NCBI GenBank assembly: GCA_958296105.1
Contig: OY282441.1
Location: 841,800 to 905,799 of the forward strand
Direction of reading: 5' to 3'
Source of the DNA: an uncultured Dehalococcoidia bacterium
Lineage (GTDB): Bacteria; Chloroflexota; Dehalococcoidia; Lucifugimonadales; UBA1123
Length of the DNA stretch: 64,000 bases
Notes under the pieces: model-generated
Told to the model about the DNA's origin: nothing
What the model saw: the letters and a program-made list of their open reading frames with translations, nothing else
Database searches by the model: none
Shown here: positions 60,518 to 64,000 of the stretch, in pieces
Layout: each line of letters starts with the position of its first letter
How positions within the stretch are numbered: position 1 is the stretch's first letter
Translations under genes and position numbers: made by a program

Positions 60518-61309
60518 TCAGCGCCTGAATTGGGGGTTGGCGTCGCCTTCGAGTCTTACGGCGCGACGGGTGAAGTCTGCGCTCTTGATGTCGCGCTCCA
60601 CGACGAACCTGATGTATCTGGACAGGATTCCCTCTACCTCGTCACGCAGGGAGTCACGCAGCGTTGGCGTTCCGAGCTCGTCCGACCGGCTGGTGCGCTG
60701 CAAGTGCCTCAGTACCCTCATGGCCGACTCGGAGACGAATATCTTGCCTCCCACTCCAAGAGAGCGGCAGTTTGGGCAGAGCGCGCCCCCCGCGCCCAAG
60801 TCGAGCAGATGGTCGCCGGGCTTCAGCGCCTCCGCGCACTCCACGCAGTCCTCGATCTGCGGTCTGAACCCAGACACGTCCAGAATCCGCGTCTCGAACC
60901 ATCGGGTCAGCAGCCACGGGTCGGGCGCGGGGCCGAGCGTGTCCAGCACGGACAGGGTGAGGCGGAACAGCTCGCGGCTGCGCGATCCCTCCGGGGCGAA
61001 CGAGTCTGCCAGCTCGCAGACGTAGAGAGCGAGCGACAGGCGGGGGAGGTCTGAGCGCACCTCAATATTTTGTCCGAGAGTGCGCGCCTCGGTGATCACG
61101 TCCAGATTGCGCCCGAACGATGCCGCGAAGTCGATGACGCTGGTGAGATCGAGATTGCCGCCGAGCCTGGTTCTCGGCCGACGCACCCCTTTTGCCACCG
61201 CTCTGACCTTGCCCATCTCCGGCGTCAGAATGGAGACGATGCGGTCGGCTTCTCCGAGCGGATACTGCCTCAGAACGATGCCGCGGCTCCTGTACGTTCG
61301 TGATCGCAT
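60518..61309 (-). CDS. recO: DNA repair protein RecO
   Basis: 263 residues. The N-terminal OB-fold begins RSRGIVLRQYPLGEADRIVSILTPEMGKVRAVAKGVRRPR, the family signature. A helical domain follows, with a four-Cys zinc site (CVECAEAL and CPNC, about 155-180). RecO anneals SSB-coated DNA and, with RecR, loads RecA at gaps. The gene starts nine bases after the recR stop and is last in the ybeY-dnaX-ybaB-recR-recO group. In many genomes recO sits elsewhere; here it directly follows its partner recR. Confidence 0.95.
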   Translation of the reverse strand: MRSRTYRSRGIVLRQYPLGEADRIVSILTPEMGKVRAVAKGVRRPRTRLGGNLDLTSVIDFAASFGRNLDVITEARTLGQNIEVRSDLPRLSLALYVCELADSFAPEGSRSRELFRLTLSVLDTLGPAPDPWLLTRWFETRILDVSGFRPQIEDCVECAEALKPGDHLLDLGAGGALCPNCRSLGVGGKIFVSESAMRVLRHLQRTSRSDELGTPTLRDSLRDEVEGILSRYIRFVVERDIKSADFTRRAVRLEGDANPQFRR

Positions 61310-61318
61310 GTGACTGCG

Positions 61319-61930
61319 CTAGAAGTCTTGCCTGCCCTCTATCGCTCGTCCCAAGGTGGACTCGTCCGCATACTCAAGGTCTCCTCCCACTGGCAGCCCG
61401 CGCGCCGGCCTCGTCACCGAAATGCCGAGCGGCGCAATCAGGCCGTGGATGTACATGGCTGTGGCGTCTCCCTCCACGTTCGGGTTGGTTGCCAAGATGA
61501 TCTCTTCGACGGGATTCTCTCTCAGCCGCGACAGCAGCGGTCGAATGCGGAGATCGTCCGGGCCGACGCCGTTCATGGGCGAGATCGCGCCGTGCAGAAC
61601 GTGATACAGGCCGCGGTAGCTGTGTGTCCGTTCGAGAGCGAGGACGTCCAGCGCCTCTTCGACCACGCACACCCGCGACTGATCGCGCCTAGGGTCGGAG
61701 CAGATGTCGCAAGGGTCCGCTTCCGTGATGTTGAAGCAGCGCGAGCATATGGACACGCGCTCCTTGACGCCCACTATGGCTTCCGCCAGATCGCGCGCCC
61801 TCTCTTCGGGCATACGCACGAGATAGAACGTGAGCCGCTGAGCCGTCTTTGGGCCTATGCCGGGCAGCTTGCTGAACTCTTCCACCAGCTTCACTATGGG
61901 GGCGGGCGAGTACGAAACGGGGGTGGTCAT
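61319..61930 (-). CDS. recR: recombination protein RecR
   Basis: 203 residues, full length. N-terminal helix-hairpin-helix (LVEEFSKLPGIGPKTAQRLTFYL), zinc finger C-x2-C-x8-C-x2-C in ICSRCFNITEADPCDIC, then a Toprim domain (VCVVEEALDVLALERT; ATNPNVEGDATAMYI) and the C-terminal Walker B-like segment ISVTRPARGLPVGGDLEYAD. It forms a DNA-clamping ring and acts with RecO in gap repair. It starts one base after the ybaB stop. Confidence 0.97.
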   Translation of the reverse strand: MTTPVSYSPAPIVKLVEEFSKLPGIGPKTAQRLTFYLVRMPEERARDLAEAIVGVKERVSICSRCFNITEADPCDICSDPRRDQSRVCVVEEALDVLALERTHSYRGLYHVLHGAISPMNGVGPDDLRIRPLLSRLRENPVEEIILATNPNVEGDATAMYIHGLIAPLGISVTRPARGLPVGGDLEYADESTLGRAIEGRQDF

Positions 61931-61931
61931 T

Positions 61932-62237
61932 TCAGAACAGGCCGGGGATGTTGAGGCCGCCCGTGATCTCGCCCATCTTGGAATTCGCCATGTCCTGTGC
62001 CTTCGAGAGTCCTTCGTTGACGGCGGCTACCACCAAGTCTTGGAGGATGTCCACGTCGTCAGCCGAGACCACCTCCGGGGCTATCTCGATGGACTCGACG
62101 GTCATCTTGCCGCTGACGACCACCTTCACCACGCCTCCGCCGGCCGTAGCCTCGACTGTTGCGCTCTCCAACTCTTCCTGAAGCTGCGCCATTCTCTTCT
62201 GAAGCTGCTGAGCCTGACGCATCATTCGGCGGTTCAT
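61932..62237 (-). CDS. ybaB: YbaB/EbfC nucleoid-associated protein
   Basis: 101 residues. MRQAQQLQKRMAQLQEELESATVEATAGGGVVKVVVSGKMTVESIEI shows the coiled N-terminal helix and central beta strand of YbaB, and VDILQDLVVAAVNEGLSKAQDMA is the C-terminal helix. Dimeric, DNA-binding. It overlaps dnaX by four bases (ATGA), the classical dnaX-ybaB-recR arrangement. Confidence 0.96.
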   Translation of the reverse strand: MNRRMMRQAQQLQKRMAQLQEELESATVEATAGGGVVKVVVSGKMTVESIEIAPEVVSADDVDILQDLVVAAVNEGLSKAQDMANSKMGEITGGLNIPGLF

Positions 62238-63856
62238 CGTTCCGTATCCTCCTCGAATTTCTCGACCAGCCTGGCGCCCATCAACTGCGCCGCCCTTACG
62301 AGGTGGCTGTTGTTGGCTTGTCCCGTGCTGCTGCTCGCCATCATCTCCACCACGAGCTCGTACTCGCCGCCCATGGTCTGCGATATGGCGTCTGCGATCT
62401 CCTTGCTCACAGCCGGGTTTCCCATCTCTTCTCGAATGCGCTCTGCGTGGGAGTTGTGAGCGAACTTCACCACCATGCGCCCATCTTCGAGGCTATACCC
62501 TCGCGCGCTTCTGAGCAGCGCGTCGATCTTGAACCTCGATCCGGTGTTTCTCAAGGCGCGCAGAAGGGTTGACCAGTTCGGATCAGCGCGCGCGTCCGAC
62601 TGGGGCGGGGGAGGCTGCGCGCTGCCGGCGCCGGACGGACGCGGCGCGGGAGCGCGCGCGGCGGGGCGTGTCGGAGGAGGCGGCTGAGCTCGCGCCTGCG
62701 ATTCCGCGCGCGCCGGTTCGCGCCGCGCTTCCGCGCTTCTGACTGCGCGGGGCGCGGCGGCTTGGGCAGTATACACAACGGCGGGCGGCTCGGCTGCCGC
62801 ATCTATCAAAGCCAGCTCCAGCGACAGGGGCGACGAGGTATCTCTCCTGAGATCGACCTCCGAGAAAGCCTTGAGCGCCCTAAGAGCGTGTGAATGATCG
62901 CAGGCGGACGCGATATCTCTTATACGCTCGCCAAGCTCGTCGGGAAAGCTGGACGTGTCATCCACCCCGACTGTGGAGAGCATAACCGCCCGCAGGAAAT
63001 CGGTAACCGCGCGCTGAAGCTGTCTCAGGTCGGATCCCTGCGCCGCCACGCGATTTATGAGGGTGAGACCCTCAGCCGTCTTCCTCTGAACTGCGAGGGC
63101 GCACAGTTCTAGCGCGTCCTCGTCGCCGGTCAGCTCCAGCATGTCGCGCACGTGGTCGCCGAGCAGCGGAGAGCCGTAAGAGACTACAGCCTGCTCCAGC
63201 AGGTTCTCGGCATCGCGCAGGCTTCCGGTCGAGTGTCTGGCTATCAGCTCCAGCGCGTCGCGCTCCGCCTCCACGTCCTCGGCGCGGCACAGCTGCGCCA
63301 GCTTGTCCTCTATGGCGTCGAGTGGTATTCGGCGGAAGTCGTAGCGCTGGCACCTCGACACGATCGTCAGCGGCACCTTGTGGGCTTCCGTGGTCGCCAG
63401 TATGAAGATCGCGTGGCTCGGCGGCTCCTCCAGCGTCTTGAGGAGGGCGTTGAACGCCGGGTCGGTGAGCATGTGGACCTCGTCCACGATGTAGACCTTG
63501 TAGGGGAACTCGGTTGGCGCGAAGCCGATCTTGTCGCTGAGGTCGCGGATGTCGTCGATGCCGCGATTGCTGGCGGCGTCTATCTCGATCAGGTCGAGCG
63601 CGCGAGCTTCGTTGATCGAGCGGCAGCGGTCACAGGAGTTGTCAGGCTCGCCCTGCGCTGGATTCATGCAGTTGACCGCCTTCGCCAGAACGCGGGCGGT
63701 GCTGGTCTTGCCCGTCCCCCGGGGGCCGCAAAAGAGGAAGGCATGGGCGAGCCGTCCGCTGGAGACGGCGTTCTTGAGGGTGTTGGTGACGGTCTCCTGT
63801 CCCACCACGTCCGCCAGCGCGCGCGGGCGCCACTTTCTGTAGAAGACTTCCGCCAT
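62234..63856 (-). CDS. dnaX: DNA polymerase III subunit gamma/tau
   Basis: 540 residues. AAA+ clamp-loader domain: GPRGTGKTST (Walker A, 44-53), zinc-binding CMNPAQGEPDNSCDRC, Walker B IVDEVHML, sensor 1 ILATTEAHKV and the S-R-C arginine-finger motif in VSRCQRYDF. A collar domain follows, then a Pro/Ala/Arg-rich linker (about 375-440) and a short C-terminal tau-like domain. I see no obvious frameshift slippery site in the Ala/Pro linker. It starts immediately after the ybeY stop (TGA-ATG with no gap) and is coupled to ybaB downstream. Confidence 0.96.
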   Translation of the reverse strand: MAEVFYRKWRPRALADVVGQETVTNTLKNAVSSGRLAHAFLFCGPRGTGKTSTARVLAKAVNCMNPAQGEPDNSCDRCRSINEARALDLIEIDAASNRGIDDIRDLSDKIGFAPTEFPYKVYIVDEVHMLTDPAFNALLKTLEEPPSHAIFILATTEAHKVPLTIVSRCQRYDFRRIPLDAIEDKLAQLCRAEDVEAERDALELIARHSTGSLRDAENLLEQAVVSYGSPLLGDHVRDMLELTGDEDALELCALAVQRKTAEGLTLINRVAAQGSDLRQLQRAVTDFLRAVMLSTVGVDDTSSFPDELGERIRDIASACDHSHALRALKAFSEVDLRRDTSSPLSLELALIDAAAEPPAVVYTAQAAAPRAVRSAEARREPARAESQARAQPPPPTRPAARAPAPRPSGAGSAQPPPPQSDARADPNWSTLLRALRNTGSRFKIDALLRSARGYSLEDGRMVVKFAHNSHAERIREEMGNPAVSKEIADAISQTMGGEYELVVEMMASSSTGQANNSHLVRAAQLMGARLVEKFEEDTER

Positions 63857-64000
63857 TCAGCTTCCTTCCGAAACGAGTCCCGCGAGCCGCATCGAGTCCG
63901 TCGCCGCTCGCTCCTTGCCGCGCATCTCCGCCGCCTCGCGCTCGTCCTCATGGTCGTAACCTAGCAGATGAAATACGCCGTGAGCAAGGAGGATGGCAAG
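63857..64000 (-). CDS. ybeY: endoribonuclease YbeY, C-terminal 47 codons (cut by window edge)
   Basis: Reading the minus strand from the window edge gives 47 residues: LAILLAHGVFHLLGYDHEDE, then REAAEMRGKERAATDSMRL and AGLVSEGS. H-G-x-x-H-L-x-G-Y-D-H is the three-His zinc motif diagnostic of YbeY, which matures 16S rRNA and takes part in ribosome quality control. The stop TGA (63859-63857) is directly followed by the dnaX ATG, so the two genes are coupled. The N-terminal part lies outside the window. Confidence 0.95.
   Translation of the reverse strand, partial: LAILLAHGVFHLLGYDHEDEREAAEMRGKERAATDSMRLAGLVSEGS

Noticed and set aside
62234-62800. Programmed frameshift in dnaX giving a separate gamma subunit
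   Set aside because: I see no A-rich slippery heptamer with a following stem in the linker region, so there is no support from sequence.

Overview
The window is GC-rich, densely packed chromosomal DNA, with many GTG and TTG starts and many four-base gene overlaps. It reads as a free-living or host-associated heterotrophic bacterium. Myo-inositol-1-phosphate synthase next to a PimA-like glycosyltransferase, peptide-binding lipoproteins with Val-Glu-Lys repeat linkers, Uma2 nucleases, a thiolase/DUF35 pair and several SDR, Ldh and AKR oxidoreductases together resemble Chloroflexota (Dehalococcoidia/SAR202-like). That placement is inference from gene content, not a phylogenetic result.

Layout. 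1-2.7 kb: last two genes of a phage tail module, ending in a tandem duplication. 2.8-14.2 kb: amidase, secreted RCC1-repeat protein, MBL hydrolase, GNAT and Nudix genes, a coiled-coil/nuclease-like protein, thiolase with its DUF35 partner, and a phosphodiesterase. 14.2-21.8 kb: a cluster of nuclease and toxin-antitoxin type genes (NYN-LOTUS, MNT/HEPN, a PIN toxin with an unusually long partner, two near-identical Uma2 genes) mixed with a hydroxyacid-oxoacid transhydrogenase, a nitroreductase and an MFS transporter. 21.8-28.4 kb: hisS and a giant lipoprotein with four six-bladed TolB-like propellers and a 14-base G/C homopolymer just after its signal sequence. 28.7-32.5 kb: rel, rpsT, and the rpsP-khpA-rimM operon behind a strongly structured leader.

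At 32,539-32,826 on the minus strand is a short gene that standard ORF calling breaks. It encodes a SelW/Rdx-family protein with an in-frame TGA exactly at the U of a C-x-x-U motif. It has its own Shine-Dalgarno, hairpin leader repeats and intrinsic terminator, so it is a strong selenoprotein candidate and the main discovery here.

33-42 kb: ino1 and pimA-like (inositol phospholipid/mannoside synthesis), then a convergent five-gene peptide ABC transporter operon. 42-47.6 kb: SDR, EamA and VIT transporters, endonuclease IV, and two dehydrogenase genes joined by a 71-bp tandem repeat that multiplies their stop/start overlap. 47.6-52.6 kb: def-cca-secD-secF operon. 52.8-60.3 kb: CNT nucleoside transporter, epimerase, twin SDRs, AKR, a membrane protein with a duplicated tail, and an Ldh-family dehydrogenase. 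60.5-64 kb: ybeY-dnaX-ybaB-recR-recO operon, with ybeY cut by the window edge.

A recurring theme is short tandem duplication across gene ends (95 bp, 582 bp, 71 bp, about 200 bp), together with scattered REP-like palindromes.
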